Notes: generated by a model from the sequence alone, not told the origin. A DNA stretch of 64,000 nt from Tahibacter amnicola (GCF_025398735.1 NZ_CP104694.1:2939001-3003000); one strand, 5' to 3'; shown: positions 33,121-42,362, counted from the first letter of the stretch. Numbers and translations are program-made.

Positions 33121-34595
33121 ACACCACACGGGAAGCGCCGGCAACGGTGTTGAGCAGGGTCGTGCAGACCTTTCCATCGACCTGCCTTCCATCCGAATCC
33201 GGCGGACTGCCAGTCGAAGTGTCGCTGATCGCCCAGCTCGGGCCCGGCGCCGGCGACCACCTCTATCACAGCGTTACGGCGCGCCAGAAAGCGCACGACA
33301 GTTTTGTCGATGCGCTGGATGAGCCGTCCGCGCGTCTGGGCGGAATGGATCTGTCGCGCGGCGATCCCACGTCGCTGTACACCTTTGCAGTCGGTGCCAA
33401 GGGGCATCCCTTCCATCGCCACGCCGGGCACCGCGTGTTCACGGCCATTTCCGGCAGTGGCGGCGCCCAGCTGCGCTTTTCCAGCGCCACGCGCGAGCAG
33501 GTGACGAACGATCCGGCAAGCTTCGTGCGCGCACTGCGCTATGTCGACATCCCGCCGGATTGCCTCTTCACCGTGCGCTTCAGCGGCGAAACCTGGCATC
33601 AGTTTGCACCCTTGCGTCCGCATTCGCCGCATCCGGCATTTTTTGCCTTGTCGTGCCATACCAATGAGTTGGGTGGCGACCTGCCCGAACCTGTCCGCGC
33701 CCAGGTACTGGCCAACGCGGCCACCATTCCCGACCTGACCGAGTTGTTGCCGCAAAGCGTCGCCACCTTGCTGCAAAGCCCGGCGTTTGATCCGGCGTCC
33801 GTGCCCCGCATCGCGTTGTCGTTGACGGCGCCGGCCGAGTCGTTTCAAAGCGCGATCTGCAAGTCCGTCCGTCGCATCGCCGGTACGGTGCGTGCGGCCT
33901 GGAGCCGCCGCTGCGGCTCCGTCGGGTTTCTGTCGCGCAGTTTTGCGTGGCCGGTGGTCGCGCAGCCGGATTTGCCGGCGGGCACGTTGCTGGCCATTCC
34001 GTTCCGTGACCGGTGCGACCACCAGGATCTTTTCCATCTCGACGTGCCGGCGGGTACGGCCATGGAGATGCCGGCTGCTGCGTGGCTGGAAGCCGTGCTC
34101 GACGGCTTCCTGTCCAATCCGCCGCCCGGCGTGTCGCGGTTGATGGCGCTGCGCAACCGGCTCGTGCGTCCGCTGGGATTGCGGACTTCACCGTTGGGGT
34201 GCCCGGTGTCCTCCCTGTTGGGCAGCCAGCGTGACCACCTGTTCGCCGGTCGTTTCCCGGTGCTCGATCAACGGCTCGCGGATGACGGACGCACGGCCGA
34301 AGTGTTGCTCGGTGCCGACGACAAGCACCTGCGATTCCGCTCCTGCGTCAGCGTATCCGTCCGCGATGACGGCTCGGTGCGGTTTGCCCTGGGCACGCGC
34401 GTCCAATGCCGCAACCTGTTCGGACGTTTCTACATGGGCGCGATCGATCGCATCCATCGCAGCTACATTGCACCAACCATGCTGCGCATGGCGGTCGACT
34501 ACGTCCTCTCGCACCACGCCGCAAACGCGGCTACGGCTTCACCACGCCCCCGCGTCGCGGTCTTTCCATTGGCGATCGCCGCGACCGACCGCTAA
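33117..34595 (+). CDS. Two-domain protein: cupin-like N-terminus plus DUF2867-like C-terminus
   Basis: A 492-residue protein without a signal peptide. The N-terminal half contains a cupin-like strand-turn pattern with histidines (GHPFHRHAGHRVFTAIS, then FSGETWHQFAPLRPHSPH) that may bind metal. The C-terminal half (about 290-475) has DDKHLRFRSCVSVSVRDDG and NLFGRFYMGAIDRIHRSYIA, the pattern of DUF2867 proteins, whose role is unknown. It is coupled to the ArsR repressor by a four-base overlap and so probably induced by its ligand. A lipid or hydrophobic-ligand function is possible; nothing in the sequence proves it. Confidence 0.55.
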   Translation: MNTTREAPATVLSRVVQTFPSTCLPSESGGLPVEVSLIAQLGPGAGDHLYHSVTARQKAHDSFVDALDEPSARLGGMDLSRGDPTSLYTFAVGAKGHPFHRHAGHRVFTAISGSGGAQLRFSSATREQVTNDPASFVRALRYVDIPPDCLFTVRFSGETWHQFAPLRPHSPHPAFFALSCHTNELGGDLPEPVRAQVLANAATIPDLTELLPQSVATLLQSPAFDPASVPRIALSLTAPAESFQSAICKSVRRIAGTVRAAWSRRCGSVGFLSRSFAWPVVAQPDLPAGTLLAIPFRDRCDHQDLFHLDVPAGTAMEMPAAAWLEAVLDGFLSNPPPGVSRLMALRNRLVRPLGLRTSPLGCPVSSLLGSQRDHLFAGRFPVLDQRLADDGRTAEVLLGADDKHLRFRSCVSVSVRDDGSVRFALGTRVQCRNLFGRFYMGAIDRIHRSYIAPTMLRMAVDYVLSHHAANAATASPRPRVAVFPLAIAATDR

Positions 34596-34674
34596 CGCCC
34601 GCAGGCCGCGCCGTGATTGTCATTGCCGGCTGAAAAGGGCTAGTGTTCCCGCTTTCCCCAACGGCAGCCTACCC

Positions 34675-35445
34675 GTGTTCAGCCAAGCACTCGTCCGCCC
34701 GCCCAGTCTCAATTTTGCCGACGGATTGACGCGCGAAGATCTCGGAGCGCCGGATTTCCCCAAGGCCCTGGCGCAGCACGAGCGCTACTGCGAAGCGTTG
34801 CAGCGGTGTGGATTGACCTTGACACGCCTGCCGCCGGATGCGCGTTTTCCCGACGGTACCTTTGTGGAAGATACGGCCGTACTGATGCCGAATTGCTCCG
34901 TGCTCACCTTGCCGGGCGCGGAAAGCCGGGCGGGAGAAGTGGACGCCATTCGCGACGCCCTGTTGCGACAGGGGCACCGGCTGGTGCAGATCCAGGCGCC
35001 GGGCAGTGTCGATGGTGGCGATATCTGCGAAACCGGCGACCACGTCCTCATCGGCATCTCCGCACGAACCAATGAGGAAGGTGCCCGCCAGCTGGCCGCG
35101 TTTCTCGCCGATGCCGGCTACACCAGCGAGTGCGTGGATATCCGTGCGATCGATTCGATCCTGCACCTCAAGAGCGGCCTGAGCTGGTTGGGTGACAACC
35201 GCGTGCTGCTGATCGAGGCGCTGGCCGGTCACCCGGCGTTTGCCCGCTACGAGCGCATCGTGATTGACGCCGACGAGGCGTACGCCGCCAATGCCATCCG
35301 CGTCAATGACCATGTGCTTCTCGCAGCAGGCTATCCGCGAACGGCAGAGCGCCTGCGCCAGGCCGGGTATTCCCTGGTCGAGCTGGATATGAGCGAGTAC
35401 CGCAAGATGGACGGCGGCTTGAGCTGCCTGTCGCTGCGATACTGA
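34675..35445 (+). CDS. Dimethylarginine dimethylaminohydrolase-type amidinotransferase-fold hydrolase
   Basis: A 256-residue guanidine-modifying enzyme of the DDAH type. It hydrolyses methylated arginines to citrulline and amine. The active-site elements are FPDGTFVEDTAVL, DGGDICETGDHV, catalytic His in SILHLKSGLSWL, and the C-terminal nucleophile in MDGGLSCLSLRY. The GTG start (VFSQALVRPPSLNFADGL) agrees with family N-termini; upstream codons of the open frame belong to the shadow of the previous gene. TTGTCA at 34617-34622 with a weak -10 at 34641-34646 may be its promoter. An amidinotransferase cannot be fully excluded. Confidence 0.85.
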   Translation: MFSQALVRPPSLNFADGLTREDLGAPDFPKALAQHERYCEALQRCGLTLTRLPPDARFPDGTFVEDTAVLMPNCSVLTLPGAESRAGEVDAIRDALLRQGHRLVQIQAPGSVDGGDICETGDHVLIGISARTNEEGARQLAAFLADAGYTSECVDIRAIDSILHLKSGLSWLGDNRVLLIEALAGHPAFARYERIVIDADEAYAANAIRVNDHVLLAAGYPRTAERLRQAGYSLVELDMSEYRKMDGGLSCLSLRY

Positions 35446-35448
35446 TCC

Positions 35449-35481
35449 GGTTCCCTTGCGGACGAGGGGCGCAAGGGAACC
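35449..35481. terminator. 12-bp hairpin between convergent genes
   Basis: GGTTCCCTTGCG and CGCAAGGGAACC around a nine-base loop, directly after the DDAH-type stop and before the end of the convergent beta-helix gene. It has no T-run. Confidence 0.5.
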
Positions 35482-35487
35482 ACTACG

Positions 35488-37275
35488 TCATTCGAAGCCG
35501 TCTGCGAACAACGACACGCCGATCGTCGGGTCGTTATCGTTGTCGTCGCGGTCTGCGCAGACGTGATCGTCATCGACGTCGCCACTGGCGTCGTTGCCAA
35601 GGCATGCGTCCCGCGTGTTCGTGATGCCGTCGGCGTCGCTGTCGATCGCCTCGAACGCGCCGATATCACACGTGGTGTTGGCGCTGCCGACGAAGGCGAT
35701 GTCCTGCGGCCGGGTGTAACCGCGCTGATCCAGCAGGCCCGGGCCTTCGATGCACAGCGAGGCATCGAGGGCCGGGCTCGCGGTGCGCAGGAAACTCCCG
35801 CCGGAAAATTCGCCGCTTTGCGCAATGGCGTGCGTCGGTGCGCAGCTGCCATCCGGTAGCTGCTGGCCTGTCACGCAACCATTGTCGGCCAGCGCTTCCA
35901 GTCGGGGGTCGAGCCCGGAAATATCGTTCGATTCGAGCGTGCAACCGCTGTTCTCGACCAGGTTGTACCCTGCGGACCAGTCCAGTCCCGGTGTGCTCGG
36001 ACGGCAGTCACCGTCGGCGTTGTCCGCGAAGATCGACTGGAAAATCGTGGCATCATGGGTGATCCACAAACCGCCGGCTTTGCTTCCGGCGCTGCCTTCC
36101 ACGGTGTTCCCCGCCACGGTGACGCGGGCCAGGACGACGCCCGCTGTTTCCAGGACCACGCCGCCGCCGATGCCCCGGGTGATCTCATGACCGCCCGCGG
36201 CGCGATTGCCGCTGATGGTGACGTTCTCCAGGCGCGACTGCGTTGCACTCGTTACGCTGATTCCCCCGCCCATGCCGTCTCCGTCGCCGAACTGGCCGAG
36301 GCCGGCGCCGCCGATGGCGTCGTTCTCGACCAGTGCCGACCCGATGACGCCGAGCGTTCCGCCGGTCTGGCACAGCGCACCACCGCGTCCGATGCCGGGC
36401 GTGGATTGCGTGGTCGCGCCGCCATTGACCGTGTTCTGCGTGAGCAGGGACGAACGCAACGATAGCGTTCCCCCGCGCAGGGCGATCGCGCCGCCGCAGC
36501 CGTGCGCCGCGGATTCGGCGCTGCCGGGCAGCACGACATTGCCGCGCACGATGCTGGTGCCCATGCTCACGCGCGAGGCCGCATCGCGCAGGGAAAGCGC
36601 ACCACCGTAGGCGGCGCCCGAGTGGGCGTCGTCGGCGAGATTGTCGGCGCTGGTGGCGAGATTGTTCTCCAGCCGCGAAGCATCGATGCGTACGTCGCCG
36701 CCGTTGACGACGGCGATGGCACCACCTCCGGCTTCACCGCCCGCCCCACTGCGCGCGCGATGCCCGTCGACGGTCACGTTGTCGAGGGTGAGGTCGCCGC
36801 CGTCCACCAGGATCGCGCCGCCGTGCGCATCGCCGGAAAAGGGCGCGACGCAGCCGTTTTTCAGGGTGAGGTTGCGCAAGGTCAGGTTGCCGGTGGCCGT
36901 CACCGTAAAAAGCCGGAATGCGTCGGGATCGGCCGCGGCGCATTGCCATTGGGAATTGCGTTGGATCAGCCGTACGGTGCCACCGGGACTGCCCACCAGC
37001 GTGATCGTGCTACTGATATCGGGCAGGCCGGCCGCGCCGCCCAGAACGATGCCGCCGCGCGCAGCAGTCAGTACGACGTTCGCGCCCAGCTCCAGCGTAT
37101 CCGCCCCGTTGCCGGCGACACAGCCGCCGACGGCCGTATTGCCGTTGGCCGCGCCGATCGCGTCGGGCAGGGTGCACAGCGTTCCGTCCACCGGAATGGT
37201 GGCGGCGATCGCAGGCAGGGTCAGGCACGCGGAAACCAGGGCAAGTGCGCGGGTACGGTGGATCGAAACGGGCAT
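35488..37275 (-). CDS. Exported beta-helix protein with calcium-repeat tail and LFADGFE end
   Basis: A 595-residue secreted or surface protein. The signal peptide (ALALVSACLTLPAIAAT) is followed by CTLPDAIGAANGNTAVGGC, the opening of choice-of-anchor-Q/CSLREA-like right-handed beta-helix proteins. About 400 residues of repeated VxGNxxxG, LENVTISGNRA and SALVENDAIGGA rungs follow. Near the end an Asp-rich segment (DSDADGITNTRDACLGND, DDDHVCADRDDNDNDP) looks like thrombospondin-type calcium repeats. The final residues are VSLFADGFE. It is likely a surface or extracellular adhesion-type protein. It lies downstream of cutC in the same direction. Confidence 0.75.
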   Translation of the reverse strand: MPVSIHRTRALALVSACLTLPAIAATIPVDGTLCTLPDAIGAANGNTAVGGCVAGNGADTLELGANVVLTAARGGIVLGGAAGLPDISSTITLVGSPGGTVRLIQRNSQWQCAAADPDAFRLFTVTATGNLTLRNLTLKNGCVAPFSGDAHGGAILVDGGDLTLDNVTVDGHRARSGAGGEAGGGAIAVVNGGDVRIDASRLENNLATSADNLADDAHSGAAYGGALSLRDAASRVSMGTSIVRGNVVLPGSAESAAHGCGGAIALRGGTLSLRSSLLTQNTVNGGATTQSTPGIGRGGALCQTGGTLGVIGSALVENDAIGGAGLGQFGDGDGMGGGISVTSATQSRLENVTISGNRAAGGHEITRGIGGGVVLETAGVVLARVTVAGNTVEGSAGSKAGGLWITHDATIFQSIFADNADGDCRPSTPGLDWSAGYNLVENSGCTLESNDISGLDPRLEALADNGCVTGQQLPDGSCAPTHAIAQSGEFSGGSFLRTASPALDASLCIEGPGLLDQRGYTRPQDIAFVGSANTTCDIGAFEAIDSDADGITNTRDACLGNDASGDVDDDHVCADRDDNDNDPTIGVSLFADGFE

Positions 37276-37385
37276 GGCGGACGGGTCCTCGGGAACGACG
37301 CAATCGCCTTCGAAAGCGCGAAAACCGCGTAAGGTAGATCACAACCGTGCAGAGTTCATGGAGAAGCGGCGCCCGCTGCACTTGT

Positions 37386-38111
37386 TCACACGGATCGCAG
37401 GGCTGCCACCAGCTCGCGCACCGCCAGTACGCTGGTACGGACGTGATCCGGATCCAGTCCCGCCAGCGCTTCGTTGCGCCAGCGCATGTCGGAGCGATGC
37501 ACGGTTTTCGCCGATGCATGGAAATGCCGCGCCCCCGTGGCGCGGGCTAGCGGCACCAGATTTTCGGGCGTAATGCCGCCACCGGCCATGATGTCGATGC
37601 GGTCGCCGGCGCGGGCGACGAGCCGGGCGATAGCGTCCGCACCGGTCGCGGCACTGCGGCAGGCACCTGATGTCAGTACGCGGTGGCAACCCAGCGCCGC
37701 GACCTGTTCCAGCGCATCTTCGGGATTCCGCGCGGCATCGATCGCCCGATGGAAGGTGATCTCGAGCGGCCCGGCCGCTTCAATGAGTGGACGACACACC
37801 GTACGGTCGATATTTCCGTCCGGATCCAGCGCGCCGATCACGACCCCTTCGCATCCCAGCCGGACGCAGGCCTGGATATCGCGGATCATGGCCTCGCAGT
37901 CCGCTTCGTCGTAGAGAAAGTCGCCCGGTCGCGGGCGGATCAGCACGTGGATGGGAATGCGCAGGCGATCCCGCACGGTGGCAATCACGCCAAAGGAAGG
38001 CGTCAGCCCGCCTTCATCCAGGCTGCAGCACAGCTCGATCCGGTCGGCGCCGCCTTCCTGTGCGGCGAGGGCGGATGAAATGGAATTGGCGGCAATTTCC
38101 AGAAGTGGCAT
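37386..38111 (-). CDS. cutC: CutC family protein
   Basis: A 241-residue TIM barrel of the CutC/PF03932 family (LEIAANSISSALAAQEGGAD, RIPIHVLIRPRPGDFLYD, ITFHRAIDAARNPEDAL, DIMAGGGITPENL). The family was named for copper homeostasis, but later E. coli work did not support that role. Here it starts nine bases after the glycosylasparaginase stop, with its Shine-Dalgarno GAGG overlapping that TGA, inside a glycan-degradation locus. A role in sugar metabolism is therefore an attractive inference, for instance acting on the amino-sugar released by the asparaginase. No signal peptide is present. Confidence 0.85.
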   Translation of the reverse strand: MPLLEIAANSISSALAAQEGGADRIELCCSLDEGGLTPSFGVIATVRDRLRIPIHVLIRPRPGDFLYDEADCEAMIRDIQACVRLGCEGVVIGALDPDGNIDRTVCRPLIEAAGPLEITFHRAIDAARNPEDALEQVAALGCHRVLTSGACRSAATGADAIARLVARAGDRIDIMAGGGITPENLVPLARATGARHFHASAKTVHRSDMRWRNEALAGLDPDHVRTSVLAVRELVAALRSV

Positions 38112-38120
38112 CAGCAACCC

Positions 38121-39134
38121 TCAGCGGTGGAAGGACGGCGCCGACACGAGCCGATCCTGCTTTTCCTCGTCGCAAACAGCGTAGGTAAAGCCGGGCTGGA
38201 TCGCGTACGCGCCCACTTCGCCGTCGCGCCCCAGTGCGAGAAACCCGACCTGCAGCGTCTTTGCGCCGTCCGGATGCCGACGCACGATGCGGCGCACGGC
38301 TTCCTCGCAGGCGCGCTGCGGGCTGCGGCCCTGGCGCATGAGTTCAACTACCAGAAAACTCCCGGCCGTGCGAATGACTTCCTCGCCTACGCCGGTGGAG
38401 GTGGCTGCGCCCACCGCGTTGTCGACATACAGGCCGGCGCCGATGACCGGGCTGTCGCCGACGCGTCCGTGCCGTTTCCACGCCATGCCACTGGTCGTAC
38501 ATGCGCCAGCCAGGCGTCCCTGGGCGTCGACAACCAGCAGACCGATCGTGTCGTGGTTGTCCTTGCCGCCGGGCAGGCTTTGCCGGTAATCCACATTTTC
38601 GCGATTGATCACCGGTTCGTAGCGCGAGGTCTTGCGCCATTCGCGCCACGCCGCTTCCGCCTCGGCGGTCAGCAGGTTTTCCGGCGCGAAGCCCTGTTCA
38701 ATCGCAAATTGCCGGGCGCCGGCGCCCACGAGCAGCACGTGCGGCGTCTTCTCCATGACGCGGCGAGCGACCGAAATGGGGTGGGCGATATCTTCCATGC
38801 CGGCCACCGCGCCGCAACGGCCGTCGCCGTCCATGATGCTGGCGTCGAGGGTCACGATACCGTCGCGGTCGGGATAGCCGCCCTTGCCGACACTGTGATT
38901 GGCGAGGTCCGCTTCGGGAATGCGTGCGCCCGTCTCGGCGGCGTCGAGCACCGTGCCGCCTGCGTTCAGGCGTTCCCAGGCGGCGTGATTGGCCGCAATA
39001 CCGAAATCCCAGGTCGACAGTACGCGGGGCCTTCGCGGCCTGGTGGGGCGTACCCCGGCGTCTGCCGGTCGGGGTGACAAGGCGGCGCTGCCAGCCAGGA
39101 TCAGCGCCCGGAGAACTTCCCGTCGTTCCGTCAT
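38121..39134 (-). CDS. N4-(beta-N-acetylglucosaminyl)-L-asparaginase (glycosylasparaginase)
   Basis: A 337-residue Ntn hydrolase that cleaves GlcNAc-Asn, the last linkage left after N-glycan trimming. The self-cleavage site and catalytic threonine are in NHDTIGLLVVDAQG. WDFGIAANHAAWERL, IMDGDGRCGAVAG and the second half CTTSGMAWKRHGRVGDSPVIG are typical of glycosylasparaginase rather than isoaspartyl peptidase. The start MTERREVLRALILAGSAALS carries a twin-arginine-like signal, so the enzyme is probably periplasmic; a longer frame is rejected. It is divergent from the TonB receptor across a region with two LacI-type sites and is followed by cutC. Confidence 0.9.
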   Translation of the reverse strand: MTERREVLRALILAGSAALSPRPADAGVRPTRPRRPRVLSTWDFGIAANHAAWERLNAGGTVLDAAETGARIPEADLANHSVGKGGYPDRDGIVTLDASIMDGDGRCGAVAGMEDIAHPISVARRVMEKTPHVLLVGAGARQFAIEQGFAPENLLTAEAEAAWREWRKTSRYEPVINRENVDYRQSLPGGKDNHDTIGLLVVDAQGRLAGACTTSGMAWKRHGRVGDSPVIGAGLYVDNAVGAATSTGVGEEVIRTAGSFLVVELMRQGRSPQRACEEAVRRIVRRHPDGAKTLQVGFLALGRDGEVGAYAIQPGFTYAVCDEEKQDRLVSAPSFHR

Positions 39135-39263
39135 GCGTGTTCGCCTGTGGTGGGCGAGGGCATGCGTACGGTGCCGCATGCCCGTCGGTAGTGTCAGCAA
39201 GAACGCACCTGCTACGCCTTTTTTCGGTAGCACGCGTGCGCCGATGTTGCGCTGCAAGGTGCG

Positions 39264-39314
39264 TTCGCAGGCCGGGTGATCTTATCGTATAGATCGATCT
39301 AATAGATCGATCCA
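39264..39314 (+). promoter_or_regulatory. Receptor promoter with two LacI-type operators
   Basis: TTCGCA (39264-39269), an 18-base spacer and TATAGA (39288-39293) form the likely promoter. Two operators overlap and follow the -10: TAGATCGATCTA (39290-39301, perfect palindrome) and TAGATCGATCCA (39303-39314), centres 13 bases apart. The second is identical to the site before the lacI-type gene at 47518-47529. Central CG and A/T-rich flanks are typical of LacI-family operators. The region may also control the divergent asparaginase-cutC pair. Confidence 0.65.
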
Positions 39315-39412
39315 GTTGCACTGGGGCAGCACCCCTCGCTTTCGGGGACGGGGTCGTGCGGGCTGCTGGCGCAACCGATGGGGAACCAACCGCCACCTGG
39401 GGGATACCAGCA

Positions 39413-42328
39413 ATGAGCAATGCCGCCTTCCGCCGCAGCGCCCTGGCAAGCGCGCTTTCCATCGCCCTGCTTGCGCCGCTGGGCGCGTTGGCCCAATCGG
39501 CTGATGCGCCGCCGGATGCGCCCGCCGTGGCCCGGAAAGAGGATGAAAAGAATTCGACGGAGAAGCTCGATACCGTCGTCGTCACCGGCTCGCGCATCAA
39601 GCGTTCGGAGATCGAAGGGCCGGCGCCCGTGTTCGTGCTGTCGGGCGAGCAGCTCAAGCGCGAGGGCTTCAACACGGTCTACGACGCGCTGTCGACATTG
39701 ACCGAGGCCATGGGCACGGTGGAGTCGGACATCGCCTGGGGCCAGCACACCGTCAACGCCAGTCCCCTCAACCTGCGCAACATGGGCCCGGGCCGCAGCC
39801 TCCTCCTGATCAACGGCCGTCGCGTCGCCGACTATCCGCTGCCTTACCAGGGCAAGAGCAATTTCGCGAACTACAACAATATTCCGACGGCTATCGTCGA
39901 CCGCATCGAGGTGCTGGCCAGTGGCGCCTCGGCGATCTACGGCTCGGATGCCGTTGCCGGTGTGATCAACGTCATTCTCAAGCGCAACGTCAGCGACAAC
40001 GAGGTGAAAGTGCGCCTGGGCACGTCCACGCGTGGCGGCCGCGACATGCAGGATATTTCCTTCGCCGGCGGTGCTTCGGCCGACAACTGGAGCGTCGTCT
40101 ACGCGCTCCAGTACTTCAATCGCGACGCCATGAGCGCCGGCGAGCGCGATTTCATGGATTCGGATTTCGACTCCCCGCTGCCTTCGCGGTCGCCGCAGGA
40201 CATCGGCGCAGGCATCCTGCCAACCGTGGGTATCCGTCTGCTTCGCAACGGAGTGCGCATCACGCCGGCCCCGGGTGTGTGCGAGCAGTACGGTGATTCG
40301 TTCTTCCTGCAGAACCGGCGCATCTTCAATCGCAACACGGGCACGATCGCCGACACGGGCTGGCAATGCGGCCAGGTGGCGACGTATCGCCACTGGACCT
40401 TGCGCAACGGCAGCGAAGACCGTTCCGGCTACTTCTACGGCAACTACGAATTCGAAAATGGCGTGCAGGCCTGGGCGACCGTCGGGGTATGGGATTCCAC
40501 CGGCGAAAGCATGACCTTCATGCCGGCATGGGGAAACACCTGGCGGGACCAGAACGGCGATACCTTGTCTGCGGTGAAGTACTTCACCCCGGCCGAGATC
40601 GGCGGCGTCGATGCGGGCGCCCGCACGCACTCGGACGAACTGGCCTGGGATGTCTCCGCGGGTCTGCGCGGTGCGCTGTTCGATGACCGTTTCGACTGGG
40701 AGTTTTCCATTGGTCGTGCGGAGTATCGCGTCGACGAGAATTTCCCGTCGCTGCTCAACGCCGAATCGGATGCCTATTTCTTCGGTCCCCAGGTGGGCAC
40801 GGCGCCCGACGGCACGCCGCTGTACCAGACTGATCCCAATCGCATCTGGAACCCGATCTCGCCCTCGCAGTACAAATCCATTTCCACCATCGGGCGCAAC
40901 CGTGCCGAGTCGTGGACGGAATCGGCCAGCTTCACCCTCAATGGCGACCTGTTCGAAGGTTGGGCCGGCCCGATCGGTTTTGCCGGCACCGTCGAAGCGG
41001 CCAAGCAGGGCTATCGCCTGAGCCCGGATCCGCAGACGCTGGGTGACAATCCGCGCTACTTCCAGACGGCCAACATTGACCAGGGCTCGGGCGAACGCAA
41101 CCGCCGTGCACTGGGCCTGGAATTCAAGGTGCCGTTGACCGAGTCACTGGTGGCGACGGCCGCCGGTCGCTACGACAAATACGACGCCGTCGCCGACGAC
41201 GCCGCCACGACCTACAACCTGGGCCTGGAATGGCGCCCGATCACCAGCCTGCTGCTGCGCGGCACCTATGCCACCAGCTTCCGTGCGCCGGACATGCACT
41301 TCGTCTATGCCGACAGCAGCGAGGCCGTTGCTGACCAGACAGACTATCTGGCCTGCATCCTCGCCGGCCAGATGGGCAACTGCACCTGGGAGAATGGTTT
41401 CAAGGCCGAGGACGTCCGCGTGGCCCGTCGCGGGTCGCCTGGCCTCAAGTACGAAAATGGAAATTCGTGGACTTATGGATTTGTGTGGGACATCACCGAT
41501 GGCCTGTCCTTGTCCGCTGATTACTGGAGCATCCACCTCAAGGACGAGATCGATGATATCGGCGTGGCCGAAGTACTGGCCGATGAGGCTTTCTGCCTCA
41601 CGGGCCGCACGCCGACCGGCGAGCCGCGCCTGAACCCGCCCGGCGCGGATCTGTGCCGCCTGCAGCTCTCGCGCATTACCCGCGGACCGGATCCGGACGG
41701 CAGCGGTCCGCTGCTGGGGCCCATCATTCGGGTGGAATCGGGGCCGATCAACCGCGCCGAGCGCAATGTCTCCGGCGTCGATGCATCGCTGAAATACCGT
41801 TTCGACACGACGTCCTACGGCGATTTCAGCATCGGGCTGAACTACACCAACCTGATGTCGTTGCGCACGCGCCAGTTCCCCAACGATCCGCTGCCCGAAA
41901 CGCGCACCTTCGAGCCGCGCAGCAAGCTGCGTGGCAGCATCAACTGGCAGCGCGAGAACTGGAACGCCACCTTCTACGCTGACCGCATCGGCAGCGTACC
42001 GAGCGTACGGTATGGCGGCTGCCTGCCGTTCGCCGACGGTTACGTGCCCAGCGCCGACCAGGATTGCCGTGACAACGACAGTGCCAGTCCCACTTTTGGC
42101 CAGCAGACTTCACGCTACTACGGCCGCGTGGGGCCGGCGATCATTCTCAGCACGCATGTTGGCTATCGCATCGGCGACAACCAGAAGGTCAGCCTGTACG
42201 TGAGCAATCTGCTTGACGAAGTGAACGAGGAGAAGGATCCCTACAAGCGCGACTTCGCCTTCACTGCCGATCGCATCTTCAGCCCGGTTGGTCGCGAGAT
42301 CTCCCTTGAGTACTCGCTGAAGTTCTAG
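39413..42328 (+). CDS. TonB-dependent outer-membrane receptor
   Basis: A 971-residue outer-membrane receptor for energised import of a large ligand. The signal peptide is followed by a TonB box-like DTVVVTGSRIKRSE, the plug domain (GPAPVFVLSGEQLKREGF ... YGSDAVAGVINVILKRN), and a 22-strand-type barrel ending in the outer-membrane Phe signature ISLEYSLKF. GGGGG precedes the ATG at 39413. The leader of about 110 bases is long. Its place at the head of the mannosidase genes, under LacI-type sites, indicates an N-glycan or glycopeptide ligand. No SusD partner is present, as usual in Proteobacteria. Confidence 0.93.
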   Translation: MSNAAFRRSALASALSIALLAPLGALAQSADAPPDAPAVARKEDEKNSTEKLDTVVVTGSRIKRSEIEGPAPVFVLSGEQLKREGFNTVYDALSTLTEAMGTVESDIAWGQHTVNASPLNLRNMGPGRSLLLINGRRVADYPLPYQGKSNFANYNNIPTAIVDRIEVLASGASAIYGSDAVAGVINVILKRNVSDNEVKVRLGTSTRGGRDMQDISFAGGASADNWSVVYALQYFNRDAMSAGERDFMDSDFDSPLPSRSPQDIGAGILPTVGIRLLRNGVRITPAPGVCEQYGDSFFLQNRRIFNRNTGTIADTGWQCGQVATYRHWTLRNGSEDRSGYFYGNYEFENGVQAWATVGVWDSTGESMTFMPAWGNTWRDQNGDTLSAVKYFTPAEIGGVDAGARTHSDELAWDVSAGLRGALFDDRFDWEFSIGRAEYRVDENFPSLLNAESDAYFFGPQVGTAPDGTPLYQTDPNRIWNPISPSQYKSISTIGRNRAESWTESASFTLNGDLFEGWAGPIGFAGTVEAAKQGYRLSPDPQTLGDNPRYFQTANIDQGSGERNRRALGLEFKVPLTESLVATAAGRYDKYDAVADDAATTYNLGLEWRPITSLLLRGTYATSFRAPDMHFVYADSSEAVADQTDYLACILAGQMGNCTWENGFKAEDVRVARRGSPGLKYENGNSWTYGFVWDITDGLSLSADYWSIHLKDEIDDIGVAEVLADEAFCLTGRTPTGEPRLNPPGADLCRLQLSRITRGPDPDGSGPLLGPIIRVESGPINRAERNVSGVDASLKYRFDTTSYGDFSIGLNYTNLMSLRTRQFPNDPLPETRTFEPRSKLRGSINWQRENWNATFYADRIGSVPSVRYGGCLPFADGYVPSADQDCRDNDSASPTFGQQTSRYYGRVGPAIILSTHVGYRIGDNQKVSLYVSNLLDEVNEEKDPYKRDFAFTADRIFSPVGREISLEYSLKF

Positions 42329-42338
42329 CCGTGCGGTG

Positions 42339-42362
42339 GGCGGGCGCGCAGGAGCGCCCGCC
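42339..42362 (+). other. Hairpin between receptor and beta-mannosidase genes
   Basis: GGCGGGCGC and GCGCCCGCC around a six-base loop, with no T-tract. It sits 10 bases after the receptor stop and 30 before the mannosidase start. A 3'-protecting structure here would keep the receptor transcript more abundant than the enzymes downstream. Confidence 0.5.

Noticed and set aside
39315-39412. Riboswitch or structured leader before the TonB receptor
   Set aside because: Some complementary segments exist (CCCC/GGGG, GCAGC/GCTGC), but no known riboswitch pattern or terminator/antiterminator pair can be made out.
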